Assembly: GCA_937967615.1 (NCBI GenBank)
Contig: CALCMJ010000122.1
Coordinates: 1-37,189 of the forward strand
Direction of reading: 5' to 3'
Source of the DNA: an uncultured Saprospiraceae bacterium
GTDB lineage: Bacteria; Bacteroidota; Bacteroidia; Chitinophagales; Saprospiraceae
DNA length: 37,189 nucleotides
In this document: piece after piece, positions 9,158-17,662 of the stretch
Layout: each line of letters starts with the position of its first letter
Position numbering within the stretch: position 1 is the first letter of the stretch
Made by a program: the position numbers and the translations under genes
The notes under the pieces: model-generated
Database searches by the model: none
Told to the model about the DNA's origin: nothing
What the model saw: the letters and a program-made list of their open reading frames with translations, nothing else

Positions 9158-9583
9158 ATGGCTACGAGAAAACCTGCAACTAAAAAAGCAGCTTCAAAGC
9201 GTAAGACAACTGCCAAGAAAAAGGCAGCACCTAAAAAGAAGAAGACTACAACTAAGAAGAAAGTAACTGCTAAAAAGAAAAAGACAGTTGCTAAGAAACG
9301 AACTGTAAAGAAAGCAGCTCCTAAGCGTAAAAAAACTACTGCTAAGAAAAGAACTGCAAAGAAAGCAGCTCCTAAGCGTAAAAAAACTACTGCTAAGAAG
9401 AGAACTGTAAAGAAAGCAGCTCCTAAGCGTAAAAAAACTACTGCTAAGAAGAGAACTGTAAAGAAAGCAGCTCCTAAGCGTAAAAAAACTACTGCTAAGA
9501 AAAGAACTGTAAAGAAAGCAGCTCCTAAGCGTAAAACTACCGCTAGAAAAACAACGAAAAGACGTACTATTCGTAAGAAATAG
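9158..9583 (+). CDS. Histone H1-like Lys/Ala-rich DNA-binding protein
   Basis: A 141-aa, extremely basic, low-complexity protein made almost entirely of Lys, Ala, Thr, Arg and Pro, without acidic residues. KKAAPKRKKTTAKKRT-type units repeat every 17 residues. Such proteins resemble the C-terminal tail of eukaryotic histone H1, chlamydial Hc1/Hc2 and AlgP, and are thought to bind DNA non-specifically and compact the nucleoid; no folded domain is visible. ATG at 9158 is the first codon of the Lys-rich frame. The gene stands alone, with a strong terminator 22 bp after the stop. Function is assigned from composition only; an RNA-binding role cannot be excluded. Confidence 0.8.
   Translation: MATRKPATKKAASKRKTTAKKKAAPKKKKTTTKKKVTAKKKKTVAKKRTVKKAAPKRKKTTAKKRTAKKAAPKRKKTTAKKRTVKKAAPKRKKTTAKKRTVKKAAPKRKKTTAKKRTVKKAAPKRKTTARKTTKRRTIRKK
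9307..9556 (+). repeat. Five tandem 51-bp coding repeats in the H1-like gene
   Basis: Units start at 9307, 9358, 9409, 9460 and 9511. The first four differ only at the third base of the Lys codon AAA/AAG and at an Ala/Val codon at the unit boundary. The fifth loses one Lys codon and then degenerates. Near-identity of the DNA points to recent unit expansion or homogenisation. Confidence 0.9.
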
Positions 9584-9595
9584 TAAGTCAGACTA

Positions 9596-9634
9596 ATAAA
9601 AAAAAGCCTTGCAGTTTTCTGCAGGGCTTTTTTT
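9596..9634. terminator. Bidirectional intrinsic terminator
   Basis: GCCTTGCAG (9606-9614) pairs with CTGCAGGGC (9619-9627) around a TTTT loop with one wobble. It is flanked by an A-run on the left and a T-run (9628-9634) on the right, so it can serve both the Lys-rich gene (+) and the EF-hand gene (-), which converge here. Confidence 0.85.
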
Positions 9635-9688
9635 ATTTAAATGAACTCTGATCTTAAAAGACCTTACTTAAAAGAACACAAGTACTTC

Positions 9689-9982
9689 TTATTCCTCCTC
9701 TCCCCCATCAATTTCTTTCATTAATGCATTAATGCCATTCATGAATTCATCTTTATTTAGTTTTTTATCAGAATCCTTATCAAGACCTCCTAACATTTTT
9801 CCTGCTACAATTCCTCTCCACATCCTTCCTGTTCCTGATTGTTTCAGTAATTCCTTCAGTTCGTTTTTCTCGATTAAGCCATCACCATTTTTATCAAAAA
9901 ATTCCATTGCAGCTTCTGCATTCTCAAAATTATTGGTGATCAACTCTTTTACTTGATTTAATATTTGTTCTTTACTAGGCAT
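9689..9982 (-). CDS. Small cytoplasmic EF-hand calcium-binding protein
   Basis: A 97-aa protein with two canonical 12-residue EF-hand loops: DKNGDGLIEKNE (residues 30-41) and DKDSDKKLNKDE (68-79). Each has acidic or Asn residues at positions 1, 3 and 5 and Glu at position 12. There is no signal peptide, so a cytosolic calcium sensor or buffer is likely. It begins 12 bp after the stop of the VCBS-repeat gene on the same strand, implying cotranscription with that extracytoplasmic calcium-motif protein and the LacI-type regulator. The C-terminus is acidic (GGEEE). Its partner and role are unknown. Homologues of this size are usually annotated only as EF-hand domain protein. Confidence 0.85.
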   Translation of the reverse strand: MPSKEQILNQVKELITNNFENAEAAMEFFDKNGDGLIEKNELKELLKQSGTGRMWRGIVAGKMLGGLDKDSDKKLNKDEFMNGINALMKEIDGGEEE

Positions 9983-9994
9983 AATTAAGTTTAT

Positions 9995-12900
9995 TTAATA
10001 ATCAATATGTATAAGACGTAATTTATCATTATTTGAAATAACCAATTGGCAATTTAATTCACCAATTTTTATATTCCTAATTTTACGTACATCAAATGGT
10101 AAATACAGACCTGAGTCATTTGGATTGGTAATCTTCCACACACTTTTTTCACGATTTAGAATCAATCCCATTGAAGCATCATTCCTTGGTGTTTCCACCT
10201 CGGATTGGTACATATTCCCGGCAAGAAGAATGTCCGCATTTCCGTTGGGGCCTTTATCAACTTTAAGAATACTGTTTATCGATGAAATTTGTGCAAGATT
10301 AGGAAGATACTCCAGTAGATATCTGCCATCTTCATTTATTAGAGCTACACTTTCAAATATGAACGCATCATAGTGTAAGGCTGCATTCAATGCTTTCTTA
10401 TCATACACTTCAAACAGGTTTGAACTTGCAAACATGTCATAATTTGGAAACTCCTTTTTCAAATCCGGAATTTGTTCCGCAGAGCATGCTCTTCCGCGCA
10501 ATGGATATTTTTCACCAAAATTATAATAGCTCAGAACGATATCTTTTTTTCCGTTTTCATCAAAGTCATGGTAATGCACAGTAAATGGCTCTTCCTGACT
10601 TGCTTTGTATTTGTAATTCTTACCCAAGTTCCCCAATAAATAATCTAAATCTCCATCGCCATCCAAGTCAAATTCCTCAATGCAGTTCCACCATCCATTT
10701 GTTTTTACAATACCTCTTTTATCAGAAATATTTATCTCTTCCAATTCAAAACTTCCACCCATGTTTTTTAAGAAAACAATAGGCATCCACTCTCCTACCA
10801 ATATTAAATCAATGAGACCATCTTTATTGTAATCCGTTTGTTGCGCGTCTGTAACCATACCTATATGTATGAGATCTTTGGCTTTTGTTTTTGTAACGTC
10901 CGTGAACGTGCCTCCCTTGTTTTCTAACAACCTGCTTATTGATGGTGTTGGATAGTCCCACGGTTGATGCCTTCCTCCAATAAATAAATCTAAATCGCCA
11001 TCTTGGTCAAAATCAAGCACTTTTACACACGAACCGCTTTCAAGAATCCTAGGTATCCTCTCTGGGGTGTTTATGAAGTTTCCGTTACCATCGTTGAGAT
11101 AGAATCTATCTAAGTAGTTTTTATTCCTTGGCGCGTGCGCATTTCCTCCACTTACCACGTATAGATCTTGGTCGCCATCTGCATCTGCATCAAAAAATAC
11201 TGAAGCTACATCTTCATAAATTGCATCTGCTGACCATGCTTGTTTGGACTCATCAAATAATCCATTCTTGTTCTGCAGATAGAGTATAGCTTCTTGATTA
11301 TGTGCACCTCCTATGTAGATATCGTCAAGATCATCCCCATTTACATCTCCGACGGACACAGCTGGGCCCTGCTGCGACATCTTGTGTGGTAAAAGTACTT
11401 GCCTCGCATAATCATCAAACGTGTTCTCTTGGTGCTTAAAATCAAGTCCTAAGAGTTTTGTGTTCAATTCTGTTACCTTCTTTTCATCATTTGCACTTGT
11501 TTGTAATTTTGTGGCTCCCTCTTTTACAATGTCGATGGTTTGATTGACTTGAATATCTGTTTGAAATGAATTACTTCCATCTGGCCATTGCACTATGATT
11601 GAGTCAACACGTTCAACTGATGCTAATCCAAAATGTACAATTGTTTCTGACATGGAATACATCCCACGCGCATTGCTCACTTCTCCTAGTTGCTTTAGCC
11701 CTCCTGCATGCACCCAAACTTTTGCACCCTGGAGAGCTTGATTCCTAGGATTCAAAAGTTGTACACGTAAATAGTTTGCATTTGCTCGTTCTTCACTTTT
11801 ATTCTTAAACACAAATGCTGGAGCATTTATATTATTAACAAGCAGGTCCAGGTCTCCATCATTATCCAAGTCTGCATAAGCACAACCATTAGAGAAGGAT
11901 TCTATATCCAAGCCCCAGTCGTCCGTTGCATTTGCAAAACTTAAATCTGTCAGATTTTTAAACGCATAATTTTTTAAAGGAACTGAGGGATGTAAATCCA
12001 AAGCTTTTTCTAGATCTAGAATATCCAATAATTCAACTTCTCCAGCTTTTGGATTTTTTTCAAGAAATTCTTTAATCGTATTCTGCACAAATTCTGGAAA
12101 CTTTTTAGCCATGTCACTATTCCGGATATCTCTGAGTAAGCCGTTAGTCACATAGATGTCTTTCCAACCATCATTATCAAAATCCGCTATTACATTTGAC
12201 CAACTCCAATCGGTGCTTGATATTCCTGACAAATGTGAAATTTCACTAAAGTTGCTGTTGCCCTGATTAAGGTGCAATGCATTAAACATGTATTGATAAT
12301 GTGCTCCTTGTGAAACCAATTTCCAAAAAATTTCTGGTGCCATACCACTCATATTCCGCTTTAATCTAAAGTTATCTTCTGCAGTCATATCCAATGTCAT
12401 CAAATCCAGAAGACCATCGTTATTCATATCAGCGGCGTCTACGCCCATTGCATAGTATGAGATGTGTTGCATGGCATCATCAACAATATTAGTAAAGGTA
12501 CCATCTCTATTATTCCGATAGAAAAAATCTGGTGCTTCAAAATCATTAGCAACATAAAGGTCTTGCCAACCATCGCCGTCTATATCTGATGCCACAACAC
12601 TATTAGGATACGATGGTCTAGCAACGCCAGCCTCTAAACTTACATCTTCAAACTTGCCCATTCCGGTGTTCTTGTAAAGGCGAGAGCCCCATTCATAACG
12701 TAATAAATTATCAAATCCAGAAAACTGACTGTAGTTGCCTGGGTTTGGAGGTTGGTTCAAAACGAATAGGTCTAAAAATCCATCCTTGTTATAATCTATA
12801 AATGTTGCATTCCTGCTGCGCTCTGAATCCGCTAATCCATAATTTTCTGCTTGTTCCTTAAAAACAAAATCCCCTTGGTTTATATAAAGTTTGTTTTTTC

Positions 12901-13321
12901 GCAGTTCTGGTAAGTCATCGTATAGTTCACAAGTCACATAGATATCTAATAGACCATCATTATTTACATCTCCAAGGATTACGGATGAAGACCAGGCTCC
13001 ATTATTTACTATTCCCGCTTCTGAACTAATATCCTCAAACTTTAAATTTCCTTTGTTTTCATATAATTTGTCGTCCACCTGGTTTCCTGCAAAATATATG
13101 TCTTGCAAACCATCGTTGTTAAGATCACCAATTGCAAGACCTGCGCCTCCATAGAAATTACTGTAGATAAGAATGTTACTTTCTTTGAGATCTTTGATGG
13201 TATTGTTAAACTGTATACCAGTATCCTCTGCACTCAGACTTTCAAATAATTTTGAGTCTTGTCCAGGTAAACTGCACAGGCATGCTGTGATAAGAACGAA
13301 ACTTAAAGCAATTTTTATCAT
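9995..13321 (-). CDS. VCBS/FG-GAP repeat lipoprotein with ASPIC/UnbV domain
   Basis: A 1108-aa exported beta-propeller-like protein. I place the start at ATG 13321; a TTG one codon upstream is less likely. The signal peptide has an ITAC lipobox (Cys14), so it is probably an outer-membrane lipoprotein. About a dozen DxNxDGxxD or DxDxDGxxD calcium-loop motifs occur in two groups (about residues 65-490 and 660-960), such as DLNNDGLQD and DLDNDGDLD. Between them lies an ASPIC/UnbV domain (about 510-595) with VQWPDGS. Such proteins often accompany SusC/SusD loci in Bacteroidota and may bind glycans or other surface ligands; no catalytic function is established. It lies 11 bp after the regulator gene and 12 bp before the EF-hand gene, in a minus-strand operon divergent from susC. 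Confidence 0.87.
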   Translation of the reverse strand: MIKIALSFVLITACLCSLPGQDSKLFESLSAEDTGIQFNNTIKDLKESNILIYSNFYGGAGLAIGDLNNDGLQDIYFAGNQVDDKLYENKGNLKFEDISSEAGIVNNGAWSSSVILGDVNNDGLLDIYVTCELYDDLPELRKNKLYINQGDFVFKEQAENYGLADSERSRNATFIDYNKDGFLDLFVLNQPPNPGNYSQFSGFDNLLRYEWGSRLYKNTGMGKFEDVSLEAGVARPSYPNSVVASDIDGDGWQDLYVANDFEAPDFFYRNNRDGTFTNIVDDAMQHISYYAMGVDAADMNNDGLLDLMTLDMTAEDNFRLKRNMSGMAPEIFWKLVSQGAHYQYMFNALHLNQGNSNFSEISHLSGISSTDWSWSNVIADFDNDGWKDIYVTNGLLRDIRNSDMAKKFPEFVQNTIKEFLEKNPKAGEVELLDILDLEKALDLHPSVPLKNYAFKNLTDLSFANATDDWGLDIESFSNGCAYADLDNDGDLDLLVNNINAPAFVFKNKSEERANANYLRVQLLNPRNQALQGAKVWVHAGGLKQLGEVSNARGMYSMSETIVHFGLASVERVDSIIVQWPDGSNSFQTDIQVNQTIDIVKEGATKLQTSANDEKKVTELNTKLLGLDFKHQENTFDDYARQVLLPHKMSQQGPAVSVGDVNGDDLDDIYIGGAHNQEAILYLQNKNGLFDESKQAWSADAIYEDVASVFFDADADGDQDLYVVSGGNAHAPRNKNYLDRFYLNDGNGNFINTPERIPRILESGSCVKVLDFDQDGDLDLFIGGRHQPWDYPTPSISRLLENKGGTFTDVTKTKAKDLIHIGMVTDAQQTDYNKDGLIDLILVGEWMPIVFLKNMGGSFELEEINISDKRGIVKTNGWWNCIEEFDLDGDGDLDYLLGNLGKNYKYKASQEEPFTVHYHDFDENGKKDIVLSYYNFGEKYPLRGRACSAEQIPDLKKEFPNYDMFASSNLFEVYDKKALNAALHYDAFIFESVALINEDGRYLLEYLPNLAQISSINSILKVDKGPNGNADILLAGNMYQSEVETPRNDASMGLILNREKSVWKITNPNDSGLYLPFDVRKIRNIKIGELNCQLVISNNDKLRLIHIDY

Positions 13322-13332
13322 CAAGGGTACTT

Positions 13333-14436
13333 CTATTTATAATGCTCAAATATAGTTGAGTTGGTATCAAGATAGGCAGATAAGTTCTCTTTTGTGATGA
13401 CATCAAGTGGTAAGTATTGCAATCTCTTAGCAGCTTTCTTCTTCAATAAGAAATCAAAAAGGCTCATCAGACCTGCATAACCTTGCAAAACTGGATTTTG
13501 ATTGATGAGAAACATCTTTTCGTATGAATTTAGAGCCGCTACATTTTCTTTGATCAAATCAAAGCCTACGATCACAATGTCTTCCCTTTCTAATTTCTTC
13601 AATACTTTACTGAGGAAATGAATACGAGAGGTAGTAACAAATATCCCAGACACATCAGGATTGGCTTTCAAAAACTTTTTGACTGAATTTTTAAAATTGG
13701 TCGTTGTTGTCATTATAGGCAATCTATGTACCAAGACATCTTGAGGCTTTCTCTTCTTTTCCTTAAAAAAAGAGATAAACCCCTTTTCCTTTTGGAGCAT
13801 ATGTTCACTATTGTCAACTTCTTTTTCCATATGAAAAATAGAAAGCACTCCTTTATTTGAGGTAACCAGTGAGAGCAGTTTTGCAGCAAGCAGTCCACTT
13901 TGAAACGAATTTTGCCCTACATAACCCACAAGCAAGTCATCTTCTCTTTCTAAATTTGTGTTGACAAGCATATAAGGTATGTCCTGTTCTTCACATGTAT
14001 TGAGAAACACATGCGCATCATCTGTAATAGTAGGAGCTACAAGTAAACCATCAAATTTTTCTGTTTGAATTGTAGTCAAATGTTTGAGCATATCTCCATG
14101 TACCTGATCGTCAAATTCAAGGAAGCGAATTGAAAATCCAAAATCCCGAATATTTTTAAGTGCTTTCTCAATACCATTGACCTGAGACATCCAAAATGAA
14201 TCTGTAGAAAACTTAGGTATTACTATCCCTATTTCAAAATTTGAATTCCTTGCTAGACTACGTGCTAGGATATTGGGTTCGTAGTCCAAGCTTGCTATAG
14301 CTTCTTTTACTTTCCTCTCGTTTTCTTCAGAAACACGGCCTCTTCCGTGTATTACTCTATCTACGGTTCCTGTTGATACTCCAGCTCTATCTGCAATATC
14401 TTTTATCCTTACTGGCCCTTCATATTGTTTCGCCAA
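13333..14436 (-). CDS. LacI-family transcriptional regulator
   Basis: A 367-aa regulator. The N-terminal LacI HTH (about residues 9-60) reads IKDIADRAGVSTGTVDRVIHG with hinge helix NILARSLARN; VDRVIHGRG rather than VSRVLNG is a variant common in Bacteroidota. The C-terminal part is a periplasmic-binding-protein-like sugar sensor (about 66-340). The start is a TTG at 14436: no in-frame ATG precedes the HTH, and AAAGGA lies just upstream. It is divergent from susC, with an 18-bp palindrome in the 147-bp gap, so it probably controls both its own operon and the glycan locus. The inducer is likely an N-glycan-derived sugar such as a mannose or GlcNAc derivative (inference). Confidence 0.92.
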   Translation of the reverse strand: MAKQYEGPVRIKDIADRAGVSTGTVDRVIHGRGRVSEENERKVKEAIASLDYEPNILARSLARNSNFEIGIVIPKFSTDSFWMSQVNGIEKALKNIRDFGFSIRFLEFDDQVHGDMLKHLTTIQTEKFDGLLVAPTITDDAHVFLNTCEEQDIPYMLVNTNLEREDDLLVGYVGQNSFQSGLLAAKLLSLVTSNKGVLSIFHMEKEVDNSEHMLQKEKGFISFFKEKKRKPQDVLVHRLPIMTTTTNFKNSVKKFLKANPDVSGIFVTTSRIHFLSKVLKKLEREDIVIVGFDLIKENVAALNSYEKMFLINQNPVLQGYAGLMSLFDFLLKKKAAKRLQYLPLDVITKENLSAYLDTNSTIFEHYK

Positions 14437-14479
14437 AATTCCTTTATTTGAAATCTTACTTTGAGTACAATTAGTAATA

Positions 14480-14487
14480 CAAAATTA
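14480..14487 (-). promoter_or_regulatory. -7 element of the leftward (lacI-type) promoter
   Basis: Read on the minus strand, this is TAATTTTG, an exact match to the Bacteroidota -7 consensus TAnnTTTG, 43 bp before the TTG start. The matching -33 position (about 14507-14509) falls inside the palindromic operator and has no TTG of its own. Confidence 0.5.
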
Positions 14488-14503
14488 AATATAAGCGAAA
14501 AAT

Positions 14504-14521
14504 TGTGTGTACGCACACACA
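14504..14521. promoter_or_regulatory. LacI-type operator in the divergent regulator-susC region
   Basis: TGTGTGTACGCACACACA has 7-bp perfect arms around ACGC and a central CG, the hallmark of LacI-family operators. It lies 63 bp before susC and 67 bp before the regulator start. I did not see a second copy in the window. Confidence 0.65.
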
Positions 14522-14524
14522 GAA

Positions 14525-14554
14525 TTGAATTAAATTATTAAATTGTAATGTTTA
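14525..14554 (+). promoter_or_regulatory. Possible susC promoter
   Basis: A TTG (14525-14527) is followed after 18 bp by TAATGTTTA (14546-14554). The latter is an imperfect match to TAnnTTTG, at roughly the Bacteroidota spacing. It lies directly next to the palindromic operator, so a bound repressor could block it. Weak evidence. Confidence 0.35.
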
Positions 14555-14583
14555 TTTAAAAGACCAAACAAATATTCACAAGT

Positions 14584-17500
14584 ATGAAAAAACAAATAAT
14601 CTTAATTTTTATGGGAGTCCTATGCACGTTTAGCTTGATGGCTCAACGTACAGTATCAGGAACTCTGACTTCTCCAGAAGGTGATCCACTCATAGGGGTC
14701 AACATCCTTGAGAAGGGAACTAGTAATGGCACCATTACTGATATTGATGGGAATTATTCCCTTCGAGTCAATGAAGGTGCTACTCTTATTTTATCCTATA
14801 CAGGATATGAAGATGTGGAGTTTAATGTTGATGATGCTGCCACTTTTAGTATTACAATGAGTGAGGGTGCACTCTTAGACGAAGTAGTGGTAACAGCCTT
14901 AGGTATCGAAAGAAAAGAAAAGGCACTTCCTTATTCTGTTACGCAGCTAGGAGGAGAAGAAACAGCAATTGCAAAAGAAGTTAATATTGGAAATGCACTT
15001 GCTGGAAAAATCGCCGGAGTAAATGTTTCCAAACCAGCTACAGGACCTGGTGGGTCGTCAAGAATTGTTATTAGAGGAAACAGTAATATTAGTGGAAACA
15101 ACCAACCGCTGATTGTAGTTGATGGAGTACCTATTAATAATCAAAACTTAGGATCTGCAGGAATGTGGGGAGGTCAAGACTGGGGAGATGGGTTATCAAG
15201 TATTAATTCCGATGATATAGATACTTATACTGTTTTGAAAGGGAATACAGCTGGAGCTCTTTATGGGCATAGAGCTGATAATGGTGTTATTCTGATTACA
15301 ACTAAAAAAGGCTCTAAAAGAAAGGGAATCGGAGTAGAATTCAATTCAAACTTCCAATTAGAAAGTTTGGTTGACAATTATGATTTCCAAAACACATATG
15401 GTCATGGCCACCAAGGTGCAGCACCTGCAGATATACCTGCTGCTTTGCAATATGGATTACAGTCTTGGGGAGCCCCTCTTGACGGAAGTCAGGTTCTCCT
15501 TTTTAATGGGGAGAGTAGAGCATATAGTGATCAAGGAGATAATCTTTCCAGGTATTATAATACCGGTAAAACGTTTACAAACTCGCTAGCATTTAGTGGA
15601 GGCGATGAAGATTACAACTTCCGTTTTGCAGTTGCAAATCTTGACAACACTGGCATCAATCCAACTGCGAGTGTAAATAAGAAAACTTTCACGACGAACA
15701 CTTCTGGTAAATTTGGAAAATGGAGAGCTTCCGTTTCTGGTTCATTTGTTAATGATGACACTAAGAACAGACCAAATCTATCTGATTCTCCAGGAAACGC
15801 AAATTATACAGTATTTTCATTACCTCCGAGTATTGATGTAAATGATTTAAGAGGAAATACTGATAAGCTAGGAGCAGGAGAAGATGGTAGAGAATTACAA
15901 TTTAATGATAATATATTTGTCACTAATCCATGGTGGGCTGCGAATCAGTTTGAAAATAACAATCAGAGAAATAGACTTTATGGAAATGCTGCGATAGGCT
16001 ATGAAGTGATTGAAGGACTTACTGTTCAAGGAAAGGTAGGAATGGATAGATTTAATGAAAGAAGACGTGGACTGACTCCTTATGGTACTGCTTTCAGCCA
16101 AAATGGTCAAATTTCTGAAGGAAATAGAAACGTTCGAGAAGTAAATTTAGAGGCTACTTTAAGATACCTTACTGATATAAATGAAAACATAGGACTAGAT
16201 TTATTATTAGGAGGAAACCAGCAAAAGAACCAAGATGAAAGTCTTGGAGCAAGTGGTTCTAATTTCAATGTACCTTTTTTACATACAATAAAGAATACTG
16301 CTAACCAATCCGTGAATTATGGATTTTCCAAATATCAAGTGAACTCTGTTTTTGGGCAAGCTGAATTTTCTCTTTGGAATCAACTATATGTTACAGCTAC
16401 AGGAAGAACTGACTGGTTCTCAACACTGACAGATCCAGGAGGTGCAGATTCAGAAAACTCTGTTTTCTATTCTTCAATAGGAGCTTCTTATGATCTTGCG
16501 GGTGCTAATCTTGGTCTTCCAGACTTTTTAGATTTAGGAAAAATACGAGCTTCTTATGCTACTGTTGGTGGAGCGACTGATCCTTACAGATTAGGACTTA
16601 CTTATGGAATATTTGGACAAGGGCACCTTGGGAATCCTTTAGGTGGAATTAATAATGGTTCAGTACCAGCACAAGGACTTCTACCATCTACAAATAAAGA
16701 ATTAGAGGTAGGTTTTGATGTTCGCTTATTCAAAGGAAGAGCAAATCTTGATGTTGCTGTATATAGCAGAGCTACAACTGATGGGATTTTGTCTGCTGCA
16801 ATTGCACCTACATCAGGGTATGGCTCCAAAACTGTTAATGTTGGAGAAATCACAAACAAGGGTATTGAAATGCTATTGGAGTTTTCTCCAATTAAATCTC
16901 AGAAATTGAGATGGGATTTAAGTTTAAATTTCTCCCATAACAGCAACAAAGTAGTGAGTCTTCTAACACCTGAATCAGATGGTGAACAAATAAGACTTGA
17001 AGAAAGCAGAACTAGAAATGCATATATACATTTAGTTGAAGGAGAGGCTTATAGTCAGGTAATGGGTTTTGTATATCTACGTGATGACGCAGGTAATTTA
17101 ATTCTGGACGATGCTGGACTTCCCTCAGGTGATACACTTAGGGCGTTTGGCTCTGGAGTACATCCTACTTCTTTTGGCATAAACAACAGACTTAGTTTTG
17201 GAGATCTTTCACTTAATTTTTTAGTGGATATCAAAACAGGTGCTATGATTTATAACGCTACCAATGCTTACGGTACTTGGAGAGGGCTTCATAAAAACAC
17301 ACTCGAAGGCAGAGATGCTGATCCTGTATTAACCCAAAATTACCATCAGAAAGTTGCTTTTGGAATTTCTGAAGAATTTATTGACGATGCAAGTTTTGCA
17401 AAACTAAGAGAGATTGTTGTCTCTTATAAAATGCCGTCTAGTCTTTTGGATAACCTGCCATTTGCAGGTGCAACGGTTTCGTTTGCTGCAAGGAATTTAT

Positions 17501-17631
17501 TAACACTTTGGCAGAAAACGGACAATATTGATCCTGAGTCCACATATACGACTGGCAACGGTCAAGGACTTGAAATGTTTGGTGTTCCAGTAACGCGAAC
17601 GTATGGTTTAAATCTAAATGTTCAATTTTAA
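14584..17631 (+). CDS. susC: SusC/RagA-family TonB-dependent outer-membrane transporter
   Basis: Outer-membrane importer of oligosaccharides, powered by TonB-ExbBD and capped by the SusD-like partner encoded next. The 1015-aa protein has a signal peptide (about 1-20, ending LMAQ), a CarboxypepD_reg-like domain (about 22-95), the SusC TonB-region motif DEVVVTALG starting at residue 99, a plug domain (about 110-240) with IRGNSNISGNNQPLIVVDGV, and a C-terminal 22-strand barrel to the final aromatic residue of NVQF. This is the usual SusC length. It is first in the plus-strand locus and 31 bp before susD. The substrate is not readable from the sequence; the downstream enzymes point to N-glycan or mannoside oligosaccharides. 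Likely regulated by the divergent LacI-type protein. Confidence 0.95.
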   Translation: MKKQIILIFMGVLCTFSLMAQRTVSGTLTSPEGDPLIGVNILEKGTSNGTITDIDGNYSLRVNEGATLILSYTGYEDVEFNVDDAATFSITMSEGALLDEVVVTALGIERKEKALPYSVTQLGGEETAIAKEVNIGNALAGKIAGVNVSKPATGPGGSSRIVIRGNSNISGNNQPLIVVDGVPINNQNLGSAGMWGGQDWGDGLSSINSDDIDTYTVLKGNTAGALYGHRADNGVILITTKKGSKRKGIGVEFNSNFQLESLVDNYDFQNTYGHGHQGAAPADIPAALQYGLQSWGAPLDGSQVLLFNGESRAYSDQGDNLSRYYNTGKTFTNSLAFSGGDEDYNFRFAVANLDNTGINPTASVNKKTFTTNTSGKFGKWRASVSGSFVNDDTKNRPNLSDSPGNANYTVFSLPPSIDVNDLRGNTDKLGAGEDGRELQFNDNIFVTNPWWAANQFENNNQRNRLYGNAAIGYEVIEGLTVQGKVGMDRFNERRRGLTPYGTAFSQNGQISEGNRNVREVNLEATLRYLTDINENIGLDLLLGGNQQKNQDESLGASGSNFNVPFLHTIKNTANQSVNYGFSKYQVNSVFGQAEFSLWNQLYVTATGRTDWFSTLTDPGGADSENSVFYSSIGASYDLAGANLGLPDFLDLGKIRASYATVGGATDPYRLGLTYGIFGQGHLGNPLGGINNGSVPAQGLLPSTNKELEVGFDVRLFKGRANLDVAVYSRATTDGILSAAIAPTSGYGSKTVNVGEITNKGIEMLLEFSPIKSQKLRWDLSLNFSHNSNKVVSLLTPESDGEQIRLEESRTRNAYIHLVEGEAYSQVMGFVYLRDDAGNLILDDAGLPSGDTLRAFGSGVHPTSFGINNRLSFGDLSLNFLVDIKTGAMIYNATNAYGTWRGLHKNTLEGRDADPVLTQNYHQKVAFGISEEFIDDASFAKLREIVVSYKMPSSLLDNLPFAGATVSFAARNLLTLWQKTDNIDPESTYTTGNGQGLEMFGVPVTRTYGLNLNVQF

Positions 17632-17662
17632 AAGTATTAGATAATCAAAAAGATTTTATTAA

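Noticed and set aside
13322-13324. TTG start for the VCBS/UnbV gene
   Set aside because: An ATG follows at the very next codon and is the more likely start; one residue difference only.
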